NCBI GenBank assembly: GCA_944393375.1
Contig: CALXZX010000044.1
Coordinates: forward strand, 1 to 37,664
Reading direction: 5' to 3'
Origin: an uncultured Clostridia bacterium
GTDB taxonomy: Bacteria; Bacillota; Clostridia; TANB77; CAG-508
DNA length: 37,664 nucleotides
The notes under the pieces are model-generated. The model saw only the letters and a list, made by a program, of their open reading frames with translations, made no database searches and had not been told where the DNA came from. The translations under genes and the position numbers were made by a program. Positions 1-7,729 of the stretch are shown here, piece after piece; positions within the stretch are counted from its first letter, which is position 1; each line of letters starts with the position of its first letter.

Positions 1-408
1 TGGATTGAAGATGAAGATAGATTATGTATGCAATTTATTGCAGATATTGTAAAATCAATGAATATAAAAGGATATATTACAATTGATGATTTATATAAGC
101 TTTCTGAAAATGAGGTGATACAATTAATAAAAAATTGTGAGGATGCCTACATAAGAAATGCATTTGATTGTTTTCAAAATGCTACGAGAGATTCTGTATA
201 TAAAAGTGATTTACCTGAAAACACAGAAAATTATTGTACAAGTGTAAAAGGAAAGAAAAGATATATGAATCCTTTGGTTAGATTTAATAATAAGACTTGT
301 AGAATTAAAGAGGTTTCTTGTAAAGCAAATCAGGATATTGAAAACTTTTTAAGTATGAAATTGCACACTTATATAGGATTTCATTTTAAGTTTAAACCAT
401 ATAATTAA
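1..408 (+). CDS. C-terminal part of a probable HD-domain phosphohydrolase (5' truncated)
   Basis: The reading frame is open from the first base, so the gene starts upstream of the window; about 135 residues are visible. The segment has an acidic helical region (DLYKLSENEVIQLI), a basic stretch KGKKRYMNPLVR and a hydrophobic tail ending FKFKPYN. This layout resembles from memory the C-terminal end of clostridial HD-domain proteins related to dNTP/ppGpp hydrolases, but the HD motif itself would lie upstream and is not visible. The function is therefore inferred from general resemblance only. An inverted repeat with a T-run follows the stop codon. The next gene is convergent. Confidence 0.45.
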   Translation, partial: WIEDEDRLCMQFIADIVKSMNIKGYITIDDLYKLSENEVIQLIKNCEDAYIRNAFDCFQNATRDSVYKSDLPENTENYCTSVKGKKRYMNPLVRFNNKTCRIKEVSCKANQDIENFLSMKLHTYIGFHFKFKPYN

Positions 409-433
409 ATAGAAATGGGAAAGAAATAAAAAA

Positions 434-500
434 GTTCTTTTAAAGTGAACAGTGGTTATAAAACAAAAATTTTAATCATGGTCACTTTAAAAGAATTTTT
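434..500. terminator. Bidirectional intrinsic terminator between convergent genes
   Basis: A 14-bp stem (TTCTTTTAAAGTGA at 435-448 with its perfect complement at 482-495) encloses a loop of about 33 nt. It is flanked by an A-run on the left and a T-run on the right, so it can terminate both the upstream + gene and the M14 peptidase on the - strand. Confidence 0.75.
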
Positions 501-1417
501 TATAAAACAGCACTTAAAATTAAAATACCAATATTATCATTATAAATTTCATCAAACTGTGAAATAGGGAGAGGATTTTCTCCAATACCTGCTTCAATGG
601 TATATCCAGGACGATTATAATTTTGAATAAACCAATCCTTGTATCCTGCAAAACTAGAATTATATGGTGTTTCAGCAAGTCTATAGCCACTGGATTCAGC
701 TAAGCTTTGACCAATTTCTAGACTATTTGGTGGATTGAAGTTTTGAAATTGCCAATAAATCTCTTGACCTTGTGTATGATAAGCAAGCACTAATTTAAAA
801 TCATGCATTAAAGTAAAATTATAAATTGTTAAAGCTTCTGGCTCTGTCAAAGGACCGAATCCCACAAAGTCACGAGGAGCAGGTTGATTAAATCCTTGTG
901 CATATTTAATTTCTCTTGCTTGTTCCCAGCCAGCAGGAAATTGCAGATTTAAGTCTACACCATTGATATTGGCTTTCCAACCAGAAGGAAAAGGAATATC
1001 AGAAAAACGATTGCTAATAGCAACTGCATTTTGATAAGCAGTAGAATTTTGATTTATATTGCCATTGACTAAATCAACACCATCAGGATTTACCATAGGC
1101 ATGATATAAATAGAAGTACTGTTAAAAAGTTGCCTTATAGGATATCCATAAAGAGAACTGTCAGAAACATAAGCATCACAATAATTTTCTATAAATTTCA
1201 TTAATAAAACAGAAGTAATCCATTCATTAGCATGAATAGAACCAGAATAGAATACTTTATTAGGTCCTTTTCCTAATTTTACAACATAGATAGGCTTACC
1301 TAATACACTATTTCCAACTACTTGAATATTTAAAAAGGGATATGTATGATTTAATAAAATTAAATTTTGTCTTAATATAGAGGAATTATATAAGACATTT
1401 GTAGGAACAATATTCAT
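500..1417 (-). CDS. M14 zinc carboxypeptidase, gamma-D-glutamyl-diamino acid endopeptidase type
   Basis: Predicted metallopeptidase that cleaves the D-Glu to diaminopimelate bond in peptidoglycan stem peptides. Visible family motifs: SGSIHANEW (zinc ligands His and Glu of HxxE, about residues 62-65), NPDGVDLVNG, GVDLNLQFPAGW (the DLNLQF form, as in bacterial endopeptidase I rather than the DLNRNF form), AYHTQGQ (third zinc ligand) and TIEAGIGENP (catalytic Glu near residue 275). The 305-aa length is a bare catalytic domain. The ATG at 1417 is preferred because AGGTG lies 6 nt upstream; a GTG at 1426 would overlap that site. No signal peptide is seen. A LysM gene is divergent next door, so the binding module that related enzymes carry in cis may be supplied in trans. 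Confidence 0.85.
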   Translation of the reverse strand: MNIVPTNVLYNSSILRQNLILLNHTYPFLNIQVVGNSVLGKPIYVVKLGKGPNKVFYSGSIHANEWITSVLLMKFIENYCDAYVSDSSLYGYPIRQLFNSTSIYIMPMVNPDGVDLVNGNINQNSTAYQNAVAISNRFSDIPFPSGWKANINGVDLNLQFPAGWEQAREIKYAQGFNQPAPRDFVGFGPLTEPEALTIYNFTLMHDFKLVLAYHTQGQEIYWQFQNFNPPNSLEIGQSLAESSGYRLAETPYNSSFAGYKDWFIQNYNRPGYTIEAGIGENPLPISQFDEIYNDNIGILILSAVL

Positions 1418-1456
1418 TTTCATCACCTAAAAATATCATATGAAATTTTCTGAAAT

Positions 1457-1485
1457 TTGTTAAAAAATATGATGATATATATAAT
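1457..1485 (+). promoter_or_regulatory. Probable sigma-A promoter of the LysM gene
   Basis: TTGTTA and TATAAT are separated by exactly 17 nt in the divergent gap between the M14 peptidase and the LysM gene. The predicted start near 1492 gives a leader of about 70 nt. Confidence 0.55.
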
Positions 1486-1563
1486 ATGTAAAATGATAAA
1501 ATAAATATTGGATGAGTAACAAATTGGTTTCTTTCTAATATCTTATATAGGAGGAGATAAATT

Positions 1564-2289
1564 ATGAATGAAATGAATCCAATTTTGTATACAATACGAC
1601 CAGGAGATACATTATACAATTTAGCAATGCAATATGGAACTACTGTACAAAATATAATAGACACCAATGTGGCATTAAATCCATACAATTTAAGAGTTGG
1701 TCAACAAATTTATATTTACCCAAATGATGCACAAATTCCAAGTTATTGGGTAAGTATGAATCAAGTTCAGTTATTAAAACAAATGAATTTGGTTTGGGAG
1801 CAACACATCATGTGGACGCGAATGCTTTTAATTAGTATTGCAGAAAATTTAAAAGATTTAGAAGCGACACAAGCTCGTTTATTACGAAATCCTAAAGATA
1901 TAGCAGATGTTTTTAGAAGATTTTATGGAAATGCAGTAGCTAATAGAATTCAGCAATTACTAACAGAACATCTGACAATTGGTAAGGATCTAATTGTGGC
2001 ATTAAAAAATAAAAATCAGGAAGAAGCCACAAGATTAAATACAAAATGGTATCAAAATGCAGACGAAATGGCAGAAGCATTTAGTAGTATAAATCCATTT
2101 TATCCAAGAGAAGAAATTCGAAATATGCTATATGAACATTTACGTTTGACAACAAATCAGATAAACAATAGATTGCAAGGAAAGTATGTAGAAGATATTA
2201 ATAGTTATGATATGGTGCAAAAAGAAATTTTGAAAATGTCACAGTTTTTTGTTAATGGTATTGTAAGACAATTTCCCAATTTATTTTAG
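1564..2289 (+). CDS. LysM protein with C-terminal helical domain (family often misnamed acetylglutamate kinase)
   Basis: Residues about 7-51 are a LysM peptidoglycan-binding module (YTIRPGDTLYNLA, then LRVGQQIYIYP). Residues about 65-241 form an alpha-helical domain (WEQHIMWTRMLLISIAE, LLRNPKDIADVFRRFYG, SINPFYPREEIRNMLYEHL). I recognise it from short Firmicutes proteins that databases often label acetylglutamate kinase; no kinase motif is visible and that label should not be trusted. There is no signal peptide. The ATG follows AGGAGG with good spacing. The divergent M14 peptidase suggests a shared role in cell wall or spore cortex/coat; the real function of the helical domain is unknown. Confidence 0.75.
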   Translation: MNEMNPILYTIRPGDTLYNLAMQYGTTVQNIIDTNVALNPYNLRVGQQIYIYPNDAQIPSYWVSMNQVQLLKQMNLVWEQHIMWTRMLLISIAENLKDLEATQARLLRNPKDIADVFRRFYGNAVANRIQQLLTEHLTIGKDLIVALKNKNQEEATRLNTKWYQNADEMAEAFSSINPFYPREEIRNMLYEHLRLTTNQINNRLQGKYVEDINSYDMVQKEILKMSQFFVNGIVRQFPNLF

Positions 2290-2306
2290 AAATATAATAT
2301 ATCGAT

Positions 2307-2346
2307 AAAGTCTTGTAGTGTAAAACTACAAGACTTTGTGTTTTAT
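2307..2346 (+). terminator. Intrinsic terminator after the LysM gene
   Basis: A perfect 13-bp stem (AAAGTCTTGTAGT at 2307-2319, complement at 2325-2337) with a 5-nt loop, followed by GTGTTTT. Confidence 0.85.
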
Positions 2347-2427
2347 ACTATAAAGAAAAAGCTATTAATTTGTGAAAATTAATATATAAAGCAAAATGAG
2401 TTTTTTTTAAATAAATACAAAAAACTA

Positions 2428-2493
2428 TTGACATTATTCTGAAAATAGAATAATATAAAAATGTGATATATATTATTCTGAATACAGAACAAT
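2428..2493 (+). promoter_or_regulatory. Promoter overlapped by two 22-bp operator-like repeats
   Basis: TTGACA (2428-2433) and TAATAT (2451-2456) are 17 nt apart. A 22-bp imperfect palindrome with core ATTCTG...AGAAT fills the spacer (2433-2454). A second copy with about 4 differences lies 39 bp downstream (2472-2493), ending just before the ribosome binding site of the regulator gene. Two similar sites, one occluding the promoter and one downstream, are typical of an autoregulated repressor. Confidence 0.7.
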
Positions 2494-2509
2494 GCAAAAG
2501 GAGAGGAAA

Positions 2510-3670
2510 ATGGGATATTTAACGGCAAAACAATTTTCTGAAATATGGGGAATAACAGAAAGAAGAATTATTAAATTATGCAAGGAAAATAGAATTCATG
2601 GGGCCATCAAAAATGGAATGGTATGGGAGATTCCAGAAGATACATTAAAACCTTCAGATAGAAGAAGTAATATTTATAAATATATCCACGTACCCAAAAA
2701 AATTATGATTGTCAATAGCAACAAGGATTGGAATACATATTTAAAAGAATGTCTAGAAAAAGAGGGATATATTGTAGAATATGGAGAAATTGAAAAAATA
2801 CAAGATAATCTAGAAAATGTATCCCAATATTATGAAGGGCTTATCTATTTTGCAAAACATCATATGGATAAACTAGAGGAAAATTTTATTGTTCATTTCG
2901 CAGAAAAATTACATGCAGAGTCAAGTATGGTAATTGTTGATGACAAGGATTCAAAAAGAAATCCAATCGAAAAGAATTTAGCAGAAAATTTTAGGAAAGA
3001 AATTGGATTGCGAATCAATACACTTCTCTTAGATATACCAAGGAATAAACATTGTATTATAAACGAGCATGAAATCATAGAAGATATTGTTGAGTTATTA
3101 CTCAGATTTAAAAATACAACAGGTATGGCTATCGAAACAGATGGTGGGAAAATTGAATTTAGAAAAAATGGAAGAACAGAGAATTTAGAAATCGGAAAAT
3201 TTTATAAAGCGTTAAATCATTGTTTTACAAGATTAAACAAAGAATCTTATTTATGGTGTGCCTCAACCATGCTAGAAGATGAATGGACAGAAGAACCACA
3301 AGAAATGAAGTTTAGACAAATTAACTTAGAAGTAGCCAATAGAGGAGTCAATGTAGAAAGAATTTTTATCTTTAGTAAAGATAAAATAAAAGAGTTTAAA
3401 CAAAATAAAACATTAAAAATTTATATGCAAAGTAATATCAAAACATTATTTGTGGATTATGATGAAATAAAAGAAAAGGAACCCAAATTAATAGAAATTG
3501 TTGGTGCAGGTTGGGATGGTATTGATAAAAAAATTTTAATTGCAGATTTGCCAGAAGGTATGAAAGAAAGAGGATATATTTCTAGAAATTCCAAAGAAGT
3601 CACGGAAGCATATACTTGTTTTCAAAAATTAAAAACATATTCTAAAAATTTAAAGGAGGTTTTAAAATGA
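2510..3670 (+). CDS. HTH transcriptional regulator with a large C-terminal effector region
   Basis: A 386-aa protein. Residues about 1-55 form an excisionase/MerR-like helix-turn-helix (MGYLTAKQFSEIWGITERR, IIKLCKENRI, then a wing ending MVWEIPEDTLKP). The middle (about 65-200) looks like an alpha/beta Rossmann-type fold (IMIVNSNKDWNTYLKECL, SMVIVDDKD). The C-terminal half (from SYLWCASTMLEDEW to RIFIFSKDKI and VGAGWDGIDKKILIADLP) has the beta-rich look of effector domains seen in clostridial HTH regulators; no catalytic HKD or TGxxxGxG motif was found. The ATG at 2510 is chosen because AGGAGAGG is 5 nt upstream; the in-frame ATG at 2492 lies inside the operator. It heads an operon with the GNAT gene (4-nt ATGA overlap) and the cupin gene, and probably represses its own promoter. 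The inducer is unknown. Confidence 0.65.
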   Translation: MGYLTAKQFSEIWGITERRIIKLCKENRIHGAIKNGMVWEIPEDTLKPSDRRSNIYKYIHVPKKIMIVNSNKDWNTYLKECLEKEGYIVEYGEIEKIQDNLENVSQYYEGLIYFAKHHMDKLEENFIVHFAEKLHAESSMVIVDDKDSKRNPIEKNLAENFRKEIGLRINTLLLDIPRNKHCIINEHEIIEDIVELLLRFKNTTGMAIETDGGKIEFRKNGRTENLEIGKFYKALNHCFTRLNKESYLWCASTMLEDEWTEEPQEMKFRQINLEVANRGVNVERIFIFSKDKIKEFKQNKTLKIYMQSNIKTLFVDYDEIKEKEPKLIEIVGAGWDGIDKKILIADLPEGMKERGYISRNSKEVTEAYTCFQKLKTYSKNLKEVLK

Positions 3671-4173
3671 ATTTAGTGTATAAGAAGATTGAAGAAAAGG
3701 ATAAAGATCAATTATTTAAATTGATAGAAACAGTATTAGGAGGATTAGAAGACAAAGAATATTTTATTCCTTATGAACAATGGGAATATGACAGTATGTT
3801 TGATGAAAAAAATTATGCCCCATTATATGGAGCTTATGATGGAGATAAACTTGCTGGAATGGCACAATTATATGTTTCACAAGAGATGCTTGCAGACTTT
3901 AAAAAAGAATTTGGACTTGAAGAATATCAAGTATGTGAATTAGGAGGAAACTTAGTTTTACCAGAATATAGAGGAAATGGTATTACTACAAAACTTCAAA
4001 CAATAGAATTGAATTTAGCAAAAGAATTAGGTTTTGATTATATTATCTCAATGGCACATCCTAATAATATAGGAAGTTGTAAAACACTTGAAAGAGTTGG
4101 GTTAAAATTTGTAAAAGAAACGAGACTATCTAATGGATTTTTAAGAAAGTTGTACATGTTAAAACTAAAATAA
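3667..4173 (+). CDS. GNAT-family N-acetyltransferase
   Basis: A 168-aa protein predicted to transfer an acetyl group from acetyl-CoA to an unknown amine. The acetyl-CoA pyrophosphate loop is visible as LVLPEYRGNGITTKL (about residues 97-111; R/QxxGxG/A motif). The usual later motif follows as MAHPNNIGSCKTLERVGLKF. Its start overlaps the stop of the HTH regulator (ATGA), with AAAGGAGG 8 nt upstream, so the two are translationally coupled. A cupin gene follows 25 nt later. The substrate cannot be read from sequence; the regulator context suggests a small-molecule detoxification or sensing role, which is inference. Confidence 0.8.
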   Translation: MNLVYKKIEEKDKDQLFKLIETVLGGLEDKEYFIPYEQWEYDSMFDEKNYAPLYGAYDGDKLAGMAQLYVSQEMLADFKKEFGLEEYQVCELGGNLVLPEYRGNGITTKLQTIELNLAKELGFDYIISMAHPNNIGSCKTLERVGLKFVKETRLSNGFLRKLYMLKLK

Positions 4174-4198
4174 ATATATACCAAAAAGGAGAATGAAT

Positions 4199-4546
4199 AT
4201 GAAATTTGTAAAAAAGGAAGAAGCACAAAAAATCATAAATAGTGACACAAGTTATTTATTAGAATATTCTAAGAAATTAGATGATAAAGATATGGATTTT
4301 TGTATTAATACGATACAAGGAAGATATCCTGAAAAAGGATATTGCTCGAACTTAAAATGTAAAGAAATTGCTTATATCCTAGAAGGAAAAGGAACAATAC
4401 ATAAAAGAGATGAACAAATAGATTTTAAACAAGGAGATGTGATTTTAATTGACAAACAAGAAGTCTATTTCTGGGAAGGAAACTGTCAGATTATGATGGT
4501 TTGTAGTCCTGCTTGGTATAAGGAACAATGTCAATTATTAGATTAA
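4199..4546 (+). CDS. Small cupin-domain protein
   Basis: A 115-aa single-domain cupin. The two halves of the barrel are seen as EIAYILEGKGTIHKRDEQ and FKQGDVILIDKQEVYFWEG. The usual metal-binding histidines are replaced or absent (Y and E positions), so it may bind a ligand without a catalytic metal. The ATG at 4199 is preferred because AAGGAG sits 7 nt upstream; the in-frame ATG at 4193 would leave only 1 nt. It is the last gene of the regulator-GNAT-cupin operon and is followed by a terminator. Confidence 0.7.
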   Translation: MKFVKKEEAQKIINSDTSYLLEYSKKLDDKDMDFCINTIQGRYPEKGYCSNLKCKEIAYILEGKGTIHKRDEQIDFKQGDVILIDKQEVYFWEGNCQIMMVCSPAWYKEQCQLLD

Positions 4547-4559
4547 AATTAGTAATATG

Positions 4560-4595
4560 AAGTTATAGATTAGTTTTTATCTATAACTTTTTTTG
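4560..4595 (+). terminator. Intrinsic terminator of the regulator-GNAT-cupin operon
   Basis: An 11-bp perfect stem (AAGTTATAGAT at 4560-4570, complement at 4579-4589) with an 8-nt loop and a T-run of seven. Confidence 0.85.
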
Positions 4596-4623
4596 TTAGA
4601 TGTATATAAAATTGTATAAAATA

Positions 4624-4652
4624 TTGAAAGAAAGATAAAATAACGATAAAAT
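4624..4652 (+). promoter_or_regulatory. Probable promoter of the antitoxin-toxin locus
   Basis: TTGAAA and TAAAAT are separated by 17 nt. The start would fall about 30 nt before the antitoxin ATG. Confidence 0.45.
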
Positions 4653-4685
4653 AATGATAATATTTTTGGAGGGGGGTGAATTGAT

Positions 4686-4970
4686 ATGATTAATATAAGA
4701 CCAGTATCAGATTTAAGAAATAAATATCCTGAAATTGAGGAATTAGTTTTTAAAGAAGATGAAGCAGTATATTTAACAAAAAATGGATATGGATCAATGG
4801 TTGTGATGAGTTTAGAAAAATATTCTAAATTAATTAGTGATAGAGAATATGATGATTATATTGAAAATGCATTAGATGAAGCTGATAAAGAAGCTGAAGA
4901 TCCAAATACAAAATACTATACACATGAGGAAATGAAAAAAATGGCTAGGAGGATATTAGATGGCGAGTAA
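4686..4970 (+). CDS. Phd/YefM-type antitoxin
   Basis: A 94-aa protein with the N-terminal Phd/YefM fold: MINIRPVSDLRNKYPEIE, then AVYLTKNGYGSMVVMSLEKY, which is the conserved strand-helix that forms the DNA-binding dimer. The C-terminal acidic helix (YIENALDEADKEAED) is the part that normally wraps the toxin. A strong GGAGGGGGGTGA ribosome site precedes the ATG. The cognate toxin frame begins inside its last codons (11-nt overlap), as in functional modules, but that toxin is broken. The antitoxin may now act only as a DNA-binding repressor or guard against related toxins. Confidence 0.85.
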   Translation: MINIRPVSDLRNKYPEIEELVFKEDEAVYLTKNGYGSMVVMSLEKYSKLISDREYDDYIENALDEADKEAEDPNTKYYTHEEMKKMARRILDGE

Positions 4971-5283
4971 AAAATATACAATAAAATATACAGCTACTTT
5001 TATTAGTCAATTCAATAATATTTTAAAATATTTTAAAATATTTTATGAGTAAATTAAATAATAAAATTGCAGCAGAAAATTTTTATATGGAAGTAATTTC
5101 AGAGATTGAAAAAAGAAGTCAAAATCCTGAGAGTTATGAAAAATATATATCACAAAGAAAAAGAAAATATGATTACTATAGAATTTATGTGAAAAATTAT
5201 ACAGTTTTTATACAGTAAAAGATGATGTTATGGAAATAAGAAGAATTTTATATTCAAGAAGAAATTTTGATGATTTTATTTGA
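4960..5283 (+). pseudogene. RelE/ParE-type toxin, broken by two frameshifts
   Basis: Three fragments in different frames make up one toxin. Fragment 1 starts MASKKYTIKYTATFISQF and stops at 5052-5054. Fragment 2 (from about 5045) reads SKLNNKIAAENFYMEVISEI and ends at TVFIQ. Fragment 3 reads YTVKDDVMEIRRILYSRRN to the stop at 5281. The last part is the RelE/ParE C-terminal signature. The first break lies in an expanded AT repeat (three near-copies of an ATTTTAAAAT unit around 5018-5050). The second is explained by loss of one T from a T-run at about 5204-5208. The antitoxin just upstream is intact. Loss of the toxin with retention of the antitoxin is the tolerated direction of decay. Confidence 0.8.
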
Positions 5284-5300
5284 AAGAGGAAAATGAAGAT

Positions 5301-5954
5301 ATGAAAAATAAGAATGCTTTAAAAAGAGTTGAAGAATTGAAAAAAGAAACATATCCTTATGAAATGGAGCAAATGGGAACGAAATTGATAATAGAAGAAA
5401 ATGTGTATCCAACAAGCGAAATTGCTGAATATGTTATAAAATCAATGAATATATTAGAAAAAGAAAATGTAACAAATAAAAAAATACTAGATTATGGTAC
5501 AGGATGTGGATTTTTAGCAATTCAAGCAGCTAAAAGAGGAGCAAAAGTGATTGCATTAGATAAAAATCCTTATGCAATACAATGTGCTAGAAAGAATGCT
5601 GAAAGCAATCATGTCAAGGTAGAATTTAGATTAAGTGATTGTTTAAGTGGTATTGATAATGAAAAGTTTGATATTATATTGGCAGGGATGCCTTGGGATA
5701 ATGATATGCCTGATAATTATATTGAAATGGCTTTATTTGATAAAAATGGAGAAATGAAAAAAACATTATTTAAGAATGCAAATAAATTGTTAAATAGAAA
5801 AGGATATATTTTGATGACATATGCAAAATTTATGATGGATTTTCAACCAATTGAAGATTTAATAGAATCAAATATAGAATATGAAATTGTAAGTAGACCA
5901 ATCATTAATCATGATGAACACTATATCATTAAGCTTTGGAATAAGGAAGTTTGA
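5301..5954 (+). CDS. Class I SAM-dependent methyltransferase (HemK/PrmA-like)
   Basis: A 217-aa protein. SAM-binding motif I is seen as KILDYGTGCGFLAIQAA (about residues 60-76), motif II as VIALDKNPYAI and a motif IV of the form IILAGMPWDND. In HemK-type N-methyltransferases motif IV is NPPY; GMPW here is a variant, so the substrate (protein, RNA or small molecule) is uncertain. The ATG at 5301 is used; the frame extends to a TTG at 5280 that overlaps the toxin relic. GAGG lies 11 nt upstream, a rather long spacing. It sits immediately before ssrA with its own promoter between. Confidence 0.7.
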   Translation: MKNKNALKRVEELKKETYPYEMEQMGTKLIIEENVYPTSEIAEYVIKSMNILEKENVTNKKILDYGTGCGFLAIQAAKRGAKVIALDKNPYAIQCARKNAESNHVKVEFRLSDCLSGIDNEKFDIILAGMPWDNDMPDNYIEMALFDKNGEMKKTLFKNANKLLNRKGYILMTYAKFMMDFQPIEDLIESNIEYEIVSRPIINHDEHYIIKLWNKEV

Positions 5955-5976
5955 AAGAATGTGTTTACAAAACTTA

Positions 5977-6005
5977 TTGAAAAAATTGTCTAAATATTGT
6001 ATAAT
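5977..6005 (+). promoter_or_regulatory. Promoter of ssrA
   Basis: TTGAAA and a perfect TATAAT are separated by 17 nt, 22 nt before the mature tmRNA 5' end. Confidence 0.75.
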
Positions 6006-6027
6006 AAAAAAGCATGTGCAAGTACAT

Positions 6028-6383
6028 GGGGGTGTACTTGGTTTCGACATAATACTAGAAGGATAGATAGCAAGTAGTGGATTCTCGTTGGCCACTTAAA
6101 AAAACGGGAAACTAAATATAAACGCAGAAAATAATAATGAGTATGCTTTAGCTGCCTAAGGTGGCTACGCTTTCCTAAATGTCCCTACGCATTTAGATAA
6201 AGTGTCATATTAGTAGGAAACAAAGCTACCTTTGCTTTGGAGGTAGTGGGTATTTTAAAAGCTATATCTAGTTTAAACCTGTTTATTGGTGTAAGTTAGA
6301 TGAATATAAAAAATAAACTAAACTTGTAGAAGTCTATTTGGAAGGTATTATGGACAGGAGTTCGACTCTCCTCACCTCCACCA
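6028..6383 (+). ncRNA. ssrA: Transfer-messenger RNA (tmRNA)
   Basis: Rescues stalled ribosomes and tags the nascent peptide for proteolysis. The 5' end GGGGGTG (6028-6034) pairs with CACCTCC near the 3' end, completing the acceptor stem before the encoded CCA (6381-6383). The 5' domain contains the conserved TTGGTTTCGAC and the 3' T-arm contains GGAGTTCGACTCTCC. The tag frame begins at GCA (6124) and ends at TAA (6157-6159), giving AENNNEYALAA with the usual ALAA degron. The single-piece form and length of 356 nt are normal. A promoter and terminator flank it. Confidence 0.97.
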
Positions 6384-6388
6384 ATTAG

Positions 6389-6421
6389 GGCATAAAATTA
6401 ACCATTTTGTGTCTTTTTTTA
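6389..6421 (+). terminator. Intrinsic terminator of ssrA
   Basis: A 10-bp stem with wobble pairs (GGCATAAAAT at 6389-6398 with ATTTTGTGTC at 6404-6413), followed by seven T. Confidence 0.85.
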
Positions 6422-6537
6422 TTGCAAATTTATATGTGATTAAGAATGAATTGATTTATAATATGAATAAGTATTACTTTACAAATAAGATTATAATTGA
6501 AGAAATTGCAAGAGTGATAGAATATAAAATGGTTTGG

Positions 6538-6566
6538 TTGTTTAATAATGAATTTAATGCTATAAT
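6538..6566 (+). promoter_or_regulatory. Probable promoter of the membrane-anchored protein gene
   Basis: TTGTTT and TATAAT are 17 nt apart, about 40 nt before the ATG at 6606. The preceding 115 bases (6422-6537) show nothing recognisable. Confidence 0.55.
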
Positions 6567-6605
6567 CATACTGAAAAAATAGTAAGTTACAAAGGGGATT
6601 TATAA

Positions 6606-7409
6606 ATGAAGAAAAAAATGATAATAATAATAATTCTTATTTTAATATTTTTTATTATTGGAATAATTATAGGAAATCATCTGCTAAAAGAAGATGATTT
6701 TGTTACAAATACGATAACAAATACGATAAATGATAGTTCAAGTAATGATAATTTATTAGAATATTTTTCAACGAATATAAGTAATGGGACAGAGATAGGA
6801 GATAATGAATGTATATATGGTATGGTAACATCTATAAATGATAATATTATTCAAATTAGTGATATATATCGTTTGCGTGGTGGAACAGGTTTTCAATGTG
6901 AAGAATATACGAGTGCTTTTATTAATATTCAAGATATATCATCGTTTATTGATTATGAAACTTTGGAAGAAGTTAATAACAATTATGATATTATAGGAAA
7001 TGTTATAATTTGTCATGGAAAGCTAGTTCAAAATAATAATATTAATTTTATGATGGCTAATAAAGGTGAAATTAGTGTATTAGATGATATGTTTTTTTAT
7101 AATGCATTAAATGAAATTATTAATAATAAAAAAGAAATATCAAATGTAGAAATAGTTGGAATAGATGAAGATCAAAAAGATATTGAAGGTGGAGGAATAT
7201 ACTGTAAATATCTGATTGAAGACAATGAAAATGGGTATACATTTCCTTGTATTTTCTGTGTAAGAGTAACAGATGATACAATAATTAAAAATATGAAAAA
7301 CGAAAAATATGAAATAGGAAAGAAAATCAATATTACTTTTGATAATACTATTGAATCCATAGAAGTAGAACATCCAATTGCAAAAACAATTAAGTATGTA
7401 GATAATTGA
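6606..7409 (+). CDS. Membrane-anchored extracytoplasmic protein, unknown function
   Basis: A 267-aa protein not recognised. It begins with a short basic stretch (MKKKM) and one very hydrophobic helix (about residues 6-26). No lipobox cysteine is seen, so it is probably an uncleaved anchor or a signal peptide. An Asn/Ser/Thr-rich linker follows (about 33-50), then a globular region rich in beta strands (GMVTSINDNIIQISDIY, YDIIGNVIICHGKL, GKKINITFDNTIESIEVE), which looks like OB-fold or DUF-type beta domains. AAGGGG precedes the ATG. Codon use is even more AT-rich than its neighbours, which may mean recent acquisition. Confidence 0.5.
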   Translation: MKKKMIIIIILILIFFIIGIIIGNHLLKEDDFVTNTITNTINDSSSNDNLLEYFSTNISNGTEIGDNECIYGMVTSINDNIIQISDIYRLRGGTGFQCEEYTSAFINIQDISSFIDYETLEEVNNNYDIIGNVIICHGKLVQNNNINFMMANKGEISVLDDMFFYNALNEIINNKKEISNVEIVGIDEDQKDIEGGGIYCKYLIEDNENGYTFPCIFCVRVTDDTIIKNMKNEKYEIGKKINITFDNTIESIEVEHPIAKTIKYVDN

Positions 7410-7423
7410 TAGATTATAAAGTA

Positions 7424-7457
7424 TTAAGAGATATGAATGAAAATCATATCTCTTTAA
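7424..7457 (+). terminator. Hairpin after the membrane protein gene
   Basis: A stem of about 13 bp (TTAAGAGATATGA at 7424-7436, complement at 7444 onward) closes a 7-nt loop. No clear T-run follows, so it may be a weak terminator or only an mRNA 3' end stabiliser. Confidence 0.45.
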
Positions 7458-7486
7458 TCTTAATCAAATATTTATTTTAAATGAAT

Positions 7487-7678
7487 TTACTTCTTAGGTA
7501 CATATTCAATAATATCAGAAATTTGACAATCTAAAACATCACAAAATATTTTTAGATATTCCTCATTTAATAAAGTAACATTACCAGAGCAATACTTACA
7601 GATAGTATCATATCTGATTCCAGTTATTTTACTTAAATTCACCAAAAAATAACATAAATTACTTGTAAAAAACCACAT
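7487..7678 (-). CDS. Small Cro/CI-type HTH protein, N-terminus probably degraded
   Basis: Up to 63 aa. The core ITGIRYDTICKYCSGNV and the C-terminal FCDVLDCQISDIIEYVPKK match the compact XRE repressors of about 70 aa common in Firmicutes. The expected start of helix 1 is replaced by an odd stretch (MWFFTSNLCYFLVNL). No ribosome binding site precedes the ATG at 7678, and that start overlaps the -35 of the downstream femX-like gene. It may be a remnant, or use a start I cannot identify. Confidence 0.45.
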   Translation of the reverse strand: MWFFTSNLCYFLVNLSKITGIRYDTICKYCSGNVTLLNEEYLKIFCDVLDCQISDIIEYVPKK

Positions 7679-7691
7679 ATTGGTGTAAAAT
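7663..7691 (+). promoter_or_regulatory. Probable promoter of the FemX-alr-ftsH cluster
   Basis: TTGTAA and TAAAAT are 17 nt apart; the start would fall about 30 nt before the FemX-like ATG. It overlaps the 5' end of the small XRE gene on the other strand. Confidence 0.5.
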
Positions 7692-7729
7692 ACTCATGTA
7701 TTGCAAATAGCTAGGAGGAAGAAAAAAAC

